Numbered from the stretch's first letter, positions 1-8,170 are shown. The stretch is DNA of 64,000 nt from an uncultured Clostridia bacterium (GCA_947168885.1 CAMVNQ010000015.1:1-64000), one strand, 5' to 3'. Made by a program: numbers and translations. Notes: generated by a model from the sequence alone, not told the origin.

Positions 1-55
1 GAGCGCTTGACTGTTAATCAAGATGTCACTGGTTCAAGTCCAGTAACAGGAGCCA
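1..55 (+). tRNA. tRNA-Asn (GTT), 3' part; 5' end lies before the window
   Basis: The first bases hold the end of the D arm, an anticodon arm (stem CTTGA/TCAAG around loop CTGTTAA, anticodon GTT), a T arm with TTCAAGT and an acceptor strand ending in encoded CCA. The same 55 bases recur at 25787-25841 and the last 23 recur at 38009-38031. This gene is therefore the attachment site used by tandem integrated elements. Confidence 0.93.
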
Positions 56-60
56 ACAAT

Positions 61-94
61 CCCGCTAACCATCACGGTTGGCGGGATTTTGCTT
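61..94 (+). terminator. Terminator after tRNA-Asn
   Basis: A hairpin pairs CCCGCTAACC with GGTTGGCGGG (one G-T pair) around ATCAC and is followed by ATTTTGCTTT. It lies directly after the tRNA CCA end. Confidence 0.75.
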
Positions 95-406
95 TGATTT
101 GGTACTTGTTTTGGCTCTTATGGTCGTTGTAAGTATTGCACATAAAACGGAGTGCTGCTGTGTGAAAGCTGCACATTAGTTTGTAGATCAACCGCCTGCA
201 ACTAAATAACGATAACGATGTTCATATTGTAATACTATTTTGGCGATATTTTCCTGTATATCTCACCAGATTTTTCCGAAAATTTATTCGGCTAAAGCAA
301 GCGGGGCGATTTTCGCGTTTGTAGTTCGAGCGCTGTTAATGCTATTCTGTATTTGAATATTATGAAATAATTTATGCTCAACTCGAGGAGAATTGAGCAT
401 TTTCTA
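95..406. other. Intergenic region at the left end of element A
   Basis: No convincing gene is seen. One GGTCGTTGT (122-130) matches 8 of 9 bases of the GGTCGTTAT arm-type repeats found at both ends of element B. A hairpin pairs TGCTCAA with TTGAGCA (about 374-400) and is followed by TTTTCTATT, so it could terminate readthrough just before the next promoter. Confidence 0.4.
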
Positions 407-435
407 TTGTTTGTTGCAAGGTTTTGTGGTATAAT
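407..435 (+). promoter_or_regulatory. Promoter of the mntA-hepT operon
   Basis: TTGTTT (407-412) and TATAAT (430-435) are separated by 17 bases, 40 bases before the first gene of the operon. Confidence 0.6.
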
Positions 436-474
436 AATTAATAATAGCATATTCCGCGAAAGGAGAAGATCAAT

Positions 475-777
475 ATGTCTGAGAACATTATGTCAATTAA
501 CGATATTAAGCGAATCGTCAGACCGCTTGCCGAAAAATACCGTATCAGCGAAGTGTATATTTTCGGGTCTTATGCAAGGAATGAGGCTACTGCTCACAGT
601 GATATTGATTTTCTTGTATTCGGTGGGAAAGATTTTAAGCTAACCTCTGTTTTTGCTTTTGCTGAGGAACTAAGACGGGCAATTGATAAAGAGATTGATG
701 TATTTGAGATAAACGAAGTGAACACGGACAGCTCGTTTTACGAGACGATAATGAAAGAGAAGGTTAAGGTGGCATGA
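475..777 (+). CDS. mntA: MntA-type nucleotidyltransferase antitoxin
   Basis: A 100-residue minimal nucleotidyltransferase. The nucleotide-binding motif GSYARNEATAHSDIDFLV (about residues 31-48) fits GSxxRx(n)SDxD, with the acidic pair that binds metal. In the MntA/HepT family this protein AMPylates the HepT toxin at its catalytic tyrosine. The gene overlaps hepT by 4 bases (ATGA), typical of the pair. AGGAG lies upstream of the ATG. Function is assigned from motif, size and partner and is considered secure. Confidence 0.88.
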   Translation: MSENIMSINDIKRIVRPLAEKYRISEVYIFGSYARNEATAHSDIDFLVFGGKDFKLTSVFAFAEELRRAIDKEIDVFEINEVNTDSSFYETIMKEKVKVA

Positions 778-1115
778 AATATTCTGACGAACAGCGCCTT
801 CATAAGATATATGAAAAAGGTAATATGCTGCTTGAATATATCAGGGATCACGATGTTAAGAAAGACAATCTAATGAATGATACCGCTTTGCAGTGGCTTG
901 TCACTACTCCGCTTTCAAATATCGGCGAGCATGCTTACTATATCTCCGATGAATACAAGGTTAAGCATCCGGAGATACAGTGGAATATGATTGCTGGGCT
1001 GAGGCACAGACTCGTGCATGACTATGACGGCACAAACTGGTTTATTATTGCTGATGTTGTATTTGATGAACTACCAGTCCTTGTGAAACAGGTAAAAGGA
1101 CTTATATCAGCATGA
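774..1115 (+). CDS. hepT: HepT-like ribonuclease toxin (DUF86)
   Basis: The 113-residue protein carries the HEPN nuclease motif R-x4-H-x-Y as RHRLVHDY (about residues 76-83), preceded by the usual helical NIGEHAYYI segment. HepT proteins are HEPN RNases inhibited by MntA-mediated AMPylation of the Tyr in this motif. The gene overlaps mntA by ATGA and its stop overlaps the following exonuclease start, so all three are probably translationally coupled. All motif residues are present, so the toxin looks intact. Confidence 0.88.
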   Translation: MKYSDEQRLHKIYEKGNMLLEYIRDHDVKKDNLMNDTALQWLVTTPLSNIGEHAYYISDEYKVKHPEIQWNMIAGLRHRLVHDYDGTNWFIIADVVFDELPVLVKQVKGLISA

Positions 1116-1666
1116 ACGAAAAAGCTAAAATGTACACCTACACAGTTTTTGATGTCGAAACGCCCAACCGTGCGAACGACAGGATGAGCGCTATCGGTAT
1201 CACGGTCATCGGCGGCGGGAAGATTGTGGACGAGTTTTATTCCCTTGTGAACCCCGAAACGCATTTTGACTACTTCAACACAAAGCTCACGGGTATCAGC
1301 TCTGAATCGGTCAAAGGGGCTCCGACTTTTCCGGAACTCTGGAAAACCATAGAGCCGTACATGAGCGACGGAATCCTGACCGCACACAACGCCGTGTTTG
1401 ATATGGGAGTCTTGAAAAAGTGCCTGATAGGGTACGGCATTGAGTGGAGGAAGTCTGCGAAATATCTTTGTACTGTGAAGATCGGACGGGGCTGCCTGCC
1501 GAATATGAGCCATAAGCTCGATGTCATGTGTGAGCATTACGGTATCGCACTCGATCATCATCAGGCTGCAAGCGACAGCCACGCTTGTGCGGAGATATTG
1601 CTGAGATACATAGATGCGGGGTATGATGTTAATTCGTACATAAGGACGTATAGGCTGGAGGGATAA
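1112..1666 (+). CDS. DnaQ/EXOIII-family 3'-5' exonuclease
   Basis: A 184-residue DEDDh exonuclease. FDVET (about 12-16) supplies the first Asp and Glu, HNAVFDMGVL (about 91-100) supplies the second Asp, and HHQAASDSHA (about 148-157) supplies the His and last Asp. It resembles stand-alone epsilon-like exonucleases rather than a full PolC. The start overlaps the hepT stop by 4 bases, so it belongs to the toxin operon. It could act on RNA or DNA during toxin action or defence; that role is inference. Confidence 0.82.
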   Translation: MNEKAKMYTYTVFDVETPNRANDRMSAIGITVIGGGKIVDEFYSLVNPETHFDYFNTKLTGISSESVKGAPTFPELWKTIEPYMSDGILTAHNAVFDMGVLKKCLIGYGIEWRKSAKYLCTVKIGRGCLPNMSHKLDVMCEHYGIALDHHQAASDSHACAEILLRYIDAGYDVNSYIRTYRLEG

Positions 1667-1668
1667 TA

Positions 1669-1893
1669 ATGTGTATGTATTGCAAAAGCGGTACAGTTGT
1701 TGAATCGACGACAACGCATTCCGTTGACTATAAAGGCAGTATCATTATTATCAAGAATGTTCCGTGCCTTGAATGTGATCAGTGCGGCGAGAAGTATTAT
1801 ACCGGTACTGTCGCTGAAAAAATTGAGAAGATTGTTGAACGTACAAAATCATTGAATATGGAGATGTCGGTAATAGATTACACATTTACATAA
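1669..1893 (+). CDS. YgiT-type zinc-finger protein (MqsA N-domain-like)
   Basis: A 74-residue protein with two CxxC knuckles, CMYC (residues 2-5) and CDQC (about 36-39). The spacing and the following GEKYYTGTVAE resemble the zinc domain of MqsA/YgiT antitoxins. It lacks the C-terminal HTH of full MqsA. Such short proteins usually follow a DUF4258 toxin, which is absent; here the gene starts 2 bases after the exonuclease. It may be an orphan antitoxin or an accessory of the HepT operon. Confidence 0.72.
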   Translation: MCMYCKSGTVVESTTTHSVDYKGSIIIIKNVPCLECDQCGEKYYTGTVAEKIEKIVERTKSLNMEMSVIDYTFT

Positions 1894-1920
1894 ATGCGTA
1901 CCCCAGTAATCTCTTGTCAA

Positions 1921-2075
1921 AATAAGTGGTGCATACTTTTAAGAAAACAAAGTACAGCAAGCAAGGAAAGAAGTGCATTCCGAGTCAGGGGGATCCCGAC
2001 TTTTGCACTTTCTTTCCGGAAATCGTCAAGCTGCGACTGACGATTTTTGTATCAGGGGACCTGTTGCCCTGATAC
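1921..2075 (+). other. oriT-like triple-hairpin region (orphan copy)
   Basis: Three consecutive hairpins occur: I, GGAAAGAAGTGC (1965-1976) with GCACTTTCTTTCC (2005-2017); II, ATCGTCA (2022-2028) with TGACGAT (2038-2044); III, GTATCAGGG (2049-2057) with CCCTGATAC (2067-2075). AAGTGGTGCAT and AGCAAGCAAGG precede them. The same order, loops and leader words occur at 50104-50262 just before mobC and the relaxase, with different but still paired stem sequences. The match suggests a transfer origin stranded in an element without its relaxase. Confidence 0.6.
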
Positions 2076-2092
2076 CTATAGAGGAACGATCT

Positions 2093-2374
2093 ATGACAAT
2101 TGACGATATTAAAAATGCAGTTAAAGATGTAGCTGTCGAATTTCCTATATCTCGCACAGTACTTTTCGGTTCGCGGGCAAACGGTACATACACGCCTGAA
2201 AGCGATGTTGATCTGATAATGGAATTTAACGCGCCGGTAACGCTTATTACTATTTCAAAAATCAAAAACCGGCTTGAAAGTATTCTTGAAACAAATGTTG
2301 ATATTGTTCATGGCCCGATGCAAGATGATGATATGATCGAGATAGAAAATGAGATTGAGGTATATAAAGCATAA
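2093..2374 (+). CDS. Solitary minimal nucleotidyltransferase
   Basis: A 93-residue protein with FGSRANGTYTPESDVDLIM (about residues 24-42), the GSxxxGx(n)SDxD signature of MntA/MNT antitoxins. The start chosen is ATG 2093, preceded by AGAGGA; a longer reading to 1973 would run through the hairpins upstream. It ends in an acidic tail. No HepT or HEPN partner follows, so its toxin is either missing or supplied by another locus. It is distinct in sequence from the mntA gene at 475. Confidence 0.75.
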   Translation: MTIDDIKNAVKDVAVEFPISRTVLFGSRANGTYTPESDVDLIMEFNAPVTLITISKIKNRLESILETNVDIVHGPMQDDDMIEIENEIEVYKA

Positions 2375-2402
2375 TATGCAGGGACTGATTGGAGAAATCA
2401 TT

Positions 2403-3002
2403 ATGAACTCTCTTGATAAACAGATATTTTTCAGAAAGCTTAAAAAGATACTTGTGTGGAAGCTTGGCGAGGCAAAAGGCATTGAGATCTGGAATGATGC
2501 GGCGGCAGAGTATGACCGTATCATGCACCAAAATCCGGCATTAAGAAAACACAAGGGTGCAATGGCAATCCCGGCAGTTGCGCTGTATCACACATTCAAG
2601 GCTTATGGGATAAAGGCTGAGGAAACGCTGAAACGCTATGGCACATACATGGGCAGGAAGGTCGGCAAGTTTGTACATAAGATCACGTCGCTGCCGAATG
2701 TTGACTACAAGATTTGGACGAATATCGAAAAGATCATGGACGATGCGAGCAGTGAGAAAAAAGGTTACAAGCGCAGGATCGTAAGTGAGCCGCCGGAGAT
2801 GTACGGCGTGGATATTCTGTCCTGCCCCTTTCACGAGGTTTGCAAGGAGCTCGGCTGCGAAAAAGCTGTGCTGTGCATTTGCAGCATGGACAAGGAGTAC
2901 ATGAAAAGTTTTAATCATATCCGGTATGAACGCACGACCGCCGTTTCCGAAGGCGCAGAGTGCTGTGATTATCGGCTGAGATTTGATCCGGATAAAGCAT
3001 GA
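2403..3002 (+). CDS. L-2-amino-thiazoline-4-carboxylate hydrolase-like protein
   Basis: A 199-residue protein that resembles the ATC hydrolase family, which opens the thiazoline ring in L-cysteine synthesis in Pseudomonas. Family-like features are the N-terminal helical region and the C-terminal Cys/Asp-rich segment with CPFHEVCKELGCEKAVLCIC (about 140-160). In Firmicutes these homologues are often next to regulators and their substrate is unknown. Start ATG 2403 follows GGAG. It lies 28 bases after the nucleotidyltransferase. Confidence 0.6.
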   Translation: MNSLDKQIFFRKLKKILVWKLGEAKGIEIWNDAAAEYDRIMHQNPALRKHKGAMAIPAVALYHTFKAYGIKAEETLKRYGTYMGRKVGKFVHKITSLPNVDYKIWTNIEKIMDDASSEKKGYKRRIVSEPPEMYGVDILSCPFHEVCKELGCEKAVLCICSMDKEYMKSFNHIRYERTTAVSEGAECCDYRLRFDPDKA

Positions 3003-3007
3003 AATAT

Positions 3008-3038
3008 CCCCGTTTGGCTGTGAAGCCGAACGGGGATT
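3008..3038 (+). terminator. Terminator after the ATC-hydrolase-like gene
   Basis: CCCCGTTTGGCT pairs with AGCCGAACGGGG (one G-T pair) around GTGA and is followed by ATTTGGCTTT. Confidence 0.8.
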
Positions 3039-3064
3039 TGGCTTTATGAAGGCGTTTCAAGATG

Positions 3065-3095
3065 CCAAATCACGATTTAGTAAATCGTGATTTGG
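3065..3095. terminator. Palindromic hairpin at the convergent gene ends
   Basis: A perfect 15-bp stem (CCAAATCACGATTTA with its complement) around a single G lies immediately after the leftward XRE gene. It can act in both directions. Confidence 0.65.
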
Positions 3096-3338
3096 TTATT
3101 CTATTTCTTGTTCGAGATCAGCAAACAAAGGTGAGTCGAAGAAATCCTGAATGGAAATGTCCAACCCGTCACAAAGCATTTTTATCGTAACGATACCGGG
3201 ATTTCTGCTTACCCCATAAATGATATTCTTAACGGTCGAGGGCGGAACGGCTGCTTGTGTTGCAAGTCCGTTAATTGTGAGGTTGTTCTGCTTGCAAAGT
3301 TCCTCAATTCGTTTAGCAATGGCTTCTCTTGTTTTCAT
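3096..3338 (-). CDS. XRE-family HTH regulator
   Basis: An 80-residue single-domain cro/cI-like protein. The HTH runs through LTINGLATQAAVPPSTVKNI (about 21-40), and the tail GLDISIQDFFDSPLF is typical of compact XRE repressors. It is transcribed away from the SLOG gene, with three copies of a TATATATAGAC word in the shared 126-base interval, so autoregulation and control of the SLOG gene are likely. A second XRE/SLOG pair with the same divergent layout lies at 36858-37758. Confidence 0.85.
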   Translation of the reverse strand: MKTREAIAKRIEELCKQNNLTINGLATQAAVPPSTVKNIIYGVSRNPGIVTIKMLCDGLDISIQDFFDSPLFADLEQEIE

Positions 3339-3346
3339 ATTAGCTC

Positions 3347-3452
3347 CGACTATATATAGACTTTATAATAGTATAGCATCCCGCACCTAATAATATCGCC
3401 TATATATAGACTTTTGCGTATCTCTATGATATAATAGACTATATATAGTCTA
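3347..3452. promoter_or_regulatory. Operator sites between XRE and SLOG genes
   Basis: The word GACTATATATAGAC occurs at 3347-3360, CTATATATAGAC recurs near 3399-3410, and a perfect palindrome AGACTATATATAGTCT lies at 3437-3452 directly before the SLOG ribosome site. These are probable binding sites of the adjacent XRE protein. A -10-like TATAAT (about 3430) overlaps the last site. Confidence 0.6.
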
Positions 3453-3464
3453 ACGGAGGTGCTT

Positions 3465-3926
3465 ATGAAAACTTGCTGTTTTACCGGACATCGGATAATT
3501 AAAATAACCCCTGAACTTGTTCAGAGGCTGAAAGATACTATAATAAAGCTGATTGAGCAGGGCGTGACTGACTTCTACAACGGCGGCGCTATCGGTTTTG
3601 ACATGCTATGCGCCGAAACAGTTATAGCGCTGAAAGCTGAGCACAGCGATATAAAGCTACATATGCTCCTGCCGTGTCCGCCAGAAGAACATGCCAAAAG
3701 GTGGAATAAGGTTCAGATCGCGAAATACAATGAAATCTTGCAAGTGGCGGACAGCGTGACCGTTCTTTCTGAGCACTACACCGAAGAATGTATGAAACGA
3801 CGCAATGAGTGGCTTGTCGAGCTTGCGGACTGTTGTATCTGTTACTGCAATAATCCGAGAAGCGGGACGGGGCAGACTGTGCGTATGGCACGTGAGAAGG
3901 GGATAGATGTTATAAATCTATGTTAG
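3465..3926 (+). CDS. SLOG-family protein (YpsA/DUF1273-like)
   Basis: A 153-residue Rossmann-like protein: N-terminal CCFTGHRIIKITPEL, the GGAIGFDML loop (about 42-50), LPCPPEEH and a C-terminal NNPRSGTGQTVRMA phosphate-binding segment. SLOG proteins bind nucleotides or their derivatives and are often tied to conflict systems. ATG 3465 follows GGAGG. A close paralogue of nearly the same length lies at 36858-37325 in element B, again divergent from an XRE gene, so the pair is a recurring module of these elements. The exact ligand is unknown. Confidence 0.8.
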   Translation: MKTCCFTGHRIIKITPELVQRLKDTIIKLIEQGVTDFYNGGAIGFDMLCAETVIALKAEHSDIKLHMLLPCPPEEHAKRWNKVQIAKYNEILQVADSVTVLSEHYTEECMKRRNEWLVELADCCICYCNNPRSGTGQTVRMAREKGIDVINLC

Positions 3927-3971
3927 GTGGGTGGATTTTGGCACAATTGGCTAAATCTGAACCTGAAATGC

Positions 3972-4000
3972 TTGCAAAATTTGTTATAATATGGTATAAT
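3972..4000 (+). promoter_or_regulatory. Promoter of mcrBC
   Basis: TTGCAA (3972-3977) and TATAAT (3995-4000) are separated by 17 bases; GGAGG and the mcrB start follow within 31 bases. Confidence 0.7.
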
Positions 4001-4030
4001 ATAATGGATTATAAGATTTTGGAGGACATT

Positions 4031-6877
4031 ATGATTAATAAGGATAAACTAAAATCTATACTGGATGGTTATATAGCGTACTTTCCTAAAGCATGGGAAA
4101 AAGGCGAAATGGAAAAATGGCAGGCTATAAAATGTTTTCAGGATAACTGGGATATTGATGCTGAGAATTTCGAAGTAATGTTTGCTAATGCAACACATCA
4201 CGCGGCATTCTTATTATCCGCAATGAACTTTTATCCGAGAAAAATGATCTTAAACTTTGCTAAGGCAGATGCTGAAGCTACGCGTTCTATGTTTCGCAAA
4301 CTGTATGATGAGAGTCTACCATTAAAAGACAGGGTAAATGCGTTTCAAACAGAGTCGGAAGCATTGAGAGCAAAATATGATGATGATGGAACATGGAAAA
4401 ATCATTATCAGAAAACCAATGCAATAAGTACATACCTATGGCTTAAATATCCGGACAAGTATTATATATACAAGTACGAGCTTGCTCACGCAGCTGCTTT
4501 GGAGTTGTCGTCAGATCATCAGCCCAAAGCCAATGGCTCTGCTGAAAGCATGATTGCTGGTTTTAACCTGTACGACGATATATGTGAAGTCGTAAAAGCG
4601 GATACTCGAATAAGAGATATGATAAATAGGAATAAAACCGATTCCTGTTATGACGATCCTGAAATGAAAACAGCCACTATTGATGTGGTGTTCTACTTAA
4701 AACGGTTTATACTTGATGAAAAAGAGAAGGCAGACGGGTTTAGTTGGTTCCCCTCTCATGAAGAGTATGATCCGGAACTCTCCGTTGATGACTGGCTGGA
4801 GCTGTTCAAGGACAAATCGGTACTCACTGACGACAGCTTTACTATTCTTTCTCGTATGCTTGAAATGGGCGGTGCAGCTACTTGTAAGGAATTATCTGAT
4901 AAATATGGCAAATCCCCCAATTATTATAACAGTGGTTCAACTAGTCTTGCGAAAAGAGTACATGATAAAACAAACTGCCCGATAATGCCGCGTGATGAAG
5001 ATAATGCTCGTTGGTGGCCCATTTTATATGTGGGAAGGCATCAGGCTTCCGATAAGCCGGGCGAATATGTCTGGAAAATGAGAGAGGAGTTGAAAGAGGC
5101 GTTGGAAACTATAGATACTAATGTGGTAAATACATGGCTACTAAATTGGAATCCTTCAAATCAAGACTGGAAGTGGGAGGAACAGGAGGATGAGTACGGT
5201 TATAAAAATACTGTGAAAACGGTAAAAAGTGGTGGTACAGTGTTCTTTTGCTGGAAATGCATGAGCAAACAGATAAAAACCGGTGACCGTATCTTTATGG
5301 TTAAGCTTGGCAATCCTCCTAGGGGTATTTTTGCTACAGGATATGCAGCAAGCGATACATACGACAGCACATATACAGATGATAATGGAAAAGAAGCAAC
5401 TGAAAGAGTTGTTGATATTTGCATAACCGGTTTTTTGGATTATCATACAGATAAATTGATTTCACAAGATATACTGAAAAGTAAATTCCCAGATCAGCAA
5501 TGGAGCCCACAAGGTTCCGGAATATCTATAAAACCGGAGGCCGCACGGTGGTTGATTGAAAAATGGAACAACTTTAATGATGATACCAATGATGTGGCAA
5601 CGGATGATGTTTCAAGCTTTCATTCTGATGCTCGACATAAGCAGTATTTTATCCCTATTACAGAAGCCTTAATTCAACTCGGTGGATCGGCTAAAAGGAC
5701 AGCTGTACACAAGAAAGTAGCGGAGATATGTGGCATAACCGATGAAGAGTTAAGCGTAAAAAATAAATCAAACCAAAGTGTTGTAAAAAATGATATTGAT
5801 TGGGCAAGAAATTATTTAAACTATGAAGGATTTATAGATAGTAACGCCCCGAACGGAATATGGGCATTATCTGATATTGGCAAAAAATATGAAATGACAG
5901 AAGAGCTTGCCGAAAAGATAATTGTAAAATGGGTAAAAATAACGACCGCACGCAGAAAGAATGATCCAGAGCCTGTTATTGATCTGACACCATACTATAA
6001 ATTAAGGAAAACCAAATATACTAAGCAAGACTTCATTAATGATGTATATATGATTCCCGAAAGATACGACGAGCTGAAAGCGCTTCTTATAAACAAGCAG
6101 AACATTATTCTGCAAGGCGCTCCCGGTGTTGGTAAGACATACTCTGCCGAAAGGCTCGCATACTCGATAATGGGCGAAAAGGACGACAGCCGCATTGAAT
6201 TTATCCAGTTCCACCAGAACTACTCTTATGAAGATTTCATCATGGGGTATCGCCCGAATGAAAAAGGCGGGTTTGATCTGAAAGAGGGTGTTTTCTACCG
6301 GTTCTGTGAAAAAGCAAGAAACGATCCGGATCACAGAAAGCATTTCTTCATAATAGATGAGATCAACCGCGGTAATCTTAGCAAGATATTTGGCGAGTTG
6401 CTCATGCTCATTGAAAAGGATTATCGCAAGGAAAGCGCTACGCTTGCGTACAGAGATGAGAAGTTCACGGTTCCGGATAATCTCTATATCATAGGTATGA
6501 TGAATACTGCTGACCGTAGCCTCGCACTGATAGATTATGCTCTCCGCCGTCGTTTCAGTTTCTTTGAAATGGAACCCGGCTTTGATTCGGACGGCTTCAG
6601 GAAGTATGCGGCAGGGCTTAATAACCCGAAGGTCGATGAACTTATCAAGAAGATTGTTGAACTGAACAAAGCAATTACCGATGATAAATCGCTTGGCAAG
6701 GGATTCAGAATAGGTCACAGTTATTTCTGCGGCAGGAGTGCCGAAAACTGTACTGATGAATGGCTGCGTTCTGTTGTAAAGTATGATATTATACCGACCT
6801 TGGAAGAATACTGGTTTGATGATATGGACAAGGTATCGGATTGGGAAAACAAGTTGAATGGTGCGCTGAATGACTAA
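4031..6877 (+). CDS. mcrB: McrB-like GTPase with modified-base sensor domains
   Basis: A 948-residue subunit of a type IV restriction system. The C-terminal AAA+ motor has Walker A GAPGVGKTYS (about 694-703), the FHQNYSYEDFIMGYRP motif, Walker B FIIDEINRG (about 772) and MMNTADRSLALIDYALRRRF (about 823-842). Ahead of it lie a winged-helix, Mrr_N-like region (about 537-620), an EVE/PUA-like region (about 363-516) likely to read modified bases, another winged helix (about 257-317) and an N-terminal helical domain. ATG 4031 follows GGAGG. It overlaps mcrC by 8 bases. Domain calls outside the motor are by pattern only. Confidence 0.9.
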   Translation: MINKDKLKSILDGYIAYFPKAWEKGEMEKWQAIKCFQDNWDIDAENFEVMFANATHHAAFLLSAMNFYPRKMILNFAKADAEATRSMFRKLYDESLPLKDRVNAFQTESEALRAKYDDDGTWKNHYQKTNAISTYLWLKYPDKYYIYKYELAHAAALELSSDHQPKANGSAESMIAGFNLYDDICEVVKADTRIRDMINRNKTDSCYDDPEMKTATIDVVFYLKRFILDEKEKADGFSWFPSHEEYDPELSVDDWLELFKDKSVLTDDSFTILSRMLEMGGAATCKELSDKYGKSPNYYNSGSTSLAKRVHDKTNCPIMPRDEDNARWWPILYVGRHQASDKPGEYVWKMREELKEALETIDTNVVNTWLLNWNPSNQDWKWEEQEDEYGYKNTVKTVKSGGTVFFCWKCMSKQIKTGDRIFMVKLGNPPRGIFATGYAASDTYDSTYTDDNGKEATERVVDICITGFLDYHTDKLISQDILKSKFPDQQWSPQGSGISIKPEAARWLIEKWNNFNDDTNDVATDDVSSFHSDARHKQYFIPITEALIQLGGSAKRTAVHKKVAEICGITDEELSVKNKSNQSVVKNDIDWARNYLNYEGFIDSNAPNGIWALSDIGKKYEMTEELAEKIIVKWVKITTARRKNDPEPVIDLTPYYKLRKTKYTKQDFINDVYMIPERYDELKALLINKQNIILQGAPGVGKTYSAERLAYSIMGEKDDSRIEFIQFHQNYSYEDFIMGYRPNEKGGFDLKEGVFYRFCEKARNDPDHRKHFFIIDEINRGNLSKIFGELLMLIEKDYRKESATLAYRDEKFTVPDNLYIIGMMNTADRSLALIDYALRRRFSFFEMEPGFDSDGFRKYAAGLNNPKVDELIKKIVELNKAITDDKSLGKGFRIGHSYFCGRSAENCTDEWLRSVVKYDIIPTLEEYWFDDMDKVSDWENKLNGALND

Positions 6878-7931
6878 TGACAAGGGTATTCTGATAAAGA
6901 ATATTTACTATATGCTATCTTATGCTTTTCAAGTGCTGAAGCAAAAGGATTACGAAGATGTGGCAGCAGAGGAGTTTGACGAGGTGTATAAGCTGTTTGC
7001 GGCTATACTTTGTAAAGGTGTACCGCGTCTGTTAAAGCAGGGCTTGCACAAAGAGTACATCACACATCATGATGATTTGGCATCAATGCGTGGGAAGTTG
7101 GACATCAACGGTACTATCATCAATAAAATGCAGCAGAAGCATCTTCTTGCCTGTGAGTACGACGAGCTTTCGGAGAATAACATCTACAATCAGATAATCA
7201 AGACTACGATGTACTGCCTTATAAGAGCCGACAAGGTTAAATCGGAACATAAAACAACTTTGAAGAAGCTGATCGCGGGTTTCGGAAATGTTGATATAAT
7301 ACCGAAAGATACGATAAAATGGAACACACTACATTATTATCGCAACAATCGCAATTATGAGATGCTTCTGAATATCTGCTATCTTGTGCTGAACGGTATG
7401 ATACAGACCACCGAAAAGGGCGAGTATAAGCTGATGTCGTTCTCCGATGAACAGATGCAGACCTTATATGAGAAGTTTATCCTTGAATACTACAAGCGGC
7501 ACTATAAGCACCTTGATCCGAAGGTTGTTACAATGGACTGGAATTACGCAGACGGCTCCGATGAGGAGATGATAAAGTTCCTGCCGAAGATGAAAACAGA
7601 CATTACCCTGCATAACAAAGAAACCGGAAAGACGCTGATCATTGACGCAAAGTATTATGGTAAGGTATTCTCGAAGAATTTTGATAAGCAAACCTTTCAT
7701 TCCGGCAATATGTATCAGATATTTACGTATGTCAAGAATATGGACAAGGATAATACCGGAGATGTTGCGGGATTGCTGCTTTATGCACGGACGCAGGAGG
7801 AAGATCTGCCAAAAGAACCGGTGTTTGCAAACTTCGGGAATAATAAGATCGGCGTGGGAACGCTTGATCTGAATTCAAACTTTGATAAAATAGCAGAAAA
7901 ACTAAATTGGATAGCTAATTGTAAGCTTTAA
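6870..7931 (+). CDS. mcrC: McrC endonuclease subunit
   Basis: A 353-residue partner of McrB. The PD-(D/E)xK nuclease core is TDITLHNK...LIIDAKYY (about residues 243-263), supplying Asp and the D-A-K triad. The N-terminal two thirds is the usual McrC helical and beta scaffold that docks on the McrB hexamer. Together they should cleave DNA carrying modified bases. The start overlaps mcrB by 8 bases. The gene is complete. Confidence 0.9.
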   Translation: MTNDKGILIKNIYYMLSYAFQVLKQKDYEDVAAEEFDEVYKLFAAILCKGVPRLLKQGLHKEYITHHDDLASMRGKLDINGTIINKMQQKHLLACEYDELSENNIYNQIIKTTMYCLIRADKVKSEHKTTLKKLIAGFGNVDIIPKDTIKWNTLHYYRNNRNYEMLLNICYLVLNGMIQTTEKGEYKLMSFSDEQMQTLYEKFILEYYKRHYKHLDPKVVTMDWNYADGSDEEMIKFLPKMKTDITLHNKETGKTLIIDAKYYGKVFSKNFDKQTFHSGNMYQIFTYVKNMDKDNTGDVAGLLLYARTQEEDLPKEPVFANFGNNKIGVGTLDLNSNFDKIAEKLNWIANCKL

Positions 7932-8038
7932 GAAAAGCATGATTTTTTGGGGGTATCTTTATAACTACCGCTAGATAGATAATAGTGTAATTTATACCGT
8001 TGTCTAGAAATTTTCCTGTTTCATATGAGAGAATAATA

Positions 8039-8149
8039 TGGCAGAGCAATGCCGGAAAGAACTATCGTTATTTCATGGTGTTTGATCAGAATCCGGTGGA
8101 AAATGCTTATAAATTGGATGCGTTCAAGGATTTGTTGGAAGATGTGTAA
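8039..8149 (+). pseudogene. C-terminal coding remnant between mcrC and the next gene
   Basis: An open stretch without a start reads WQSNAGKNYRYFMVFDQNP and ends KLDAFKDLLEDV before TAA at 8147. It looks like the tail of a deleted protein. A 110-base spacer after mcrC shows no other signal. The parent family is not recognised. Confidence 0.4.
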
Positions 8150-8170
8150 TAATATTAAGGGGGGTATTAA

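Noticed and set aside
374-643. Rightward 89-codon frame overlapping the start of mntA
   Set aside because: It covers the promoter and ribosome site of mntA and has no recognisable sequence.
1022-1714. Leftward open frame of 230 codons over hepT and the exonuclease
   Set aside because: It overlaps genes with clear catalytic motifs, has no ribosome site and no domain pattern, so it is an antisense shadow.
6002-6883. Leftward open frame of 293 codons inside mcrB
   Set aside because: It is antisense to the AAA+ motor with all motifs intact; no family features.
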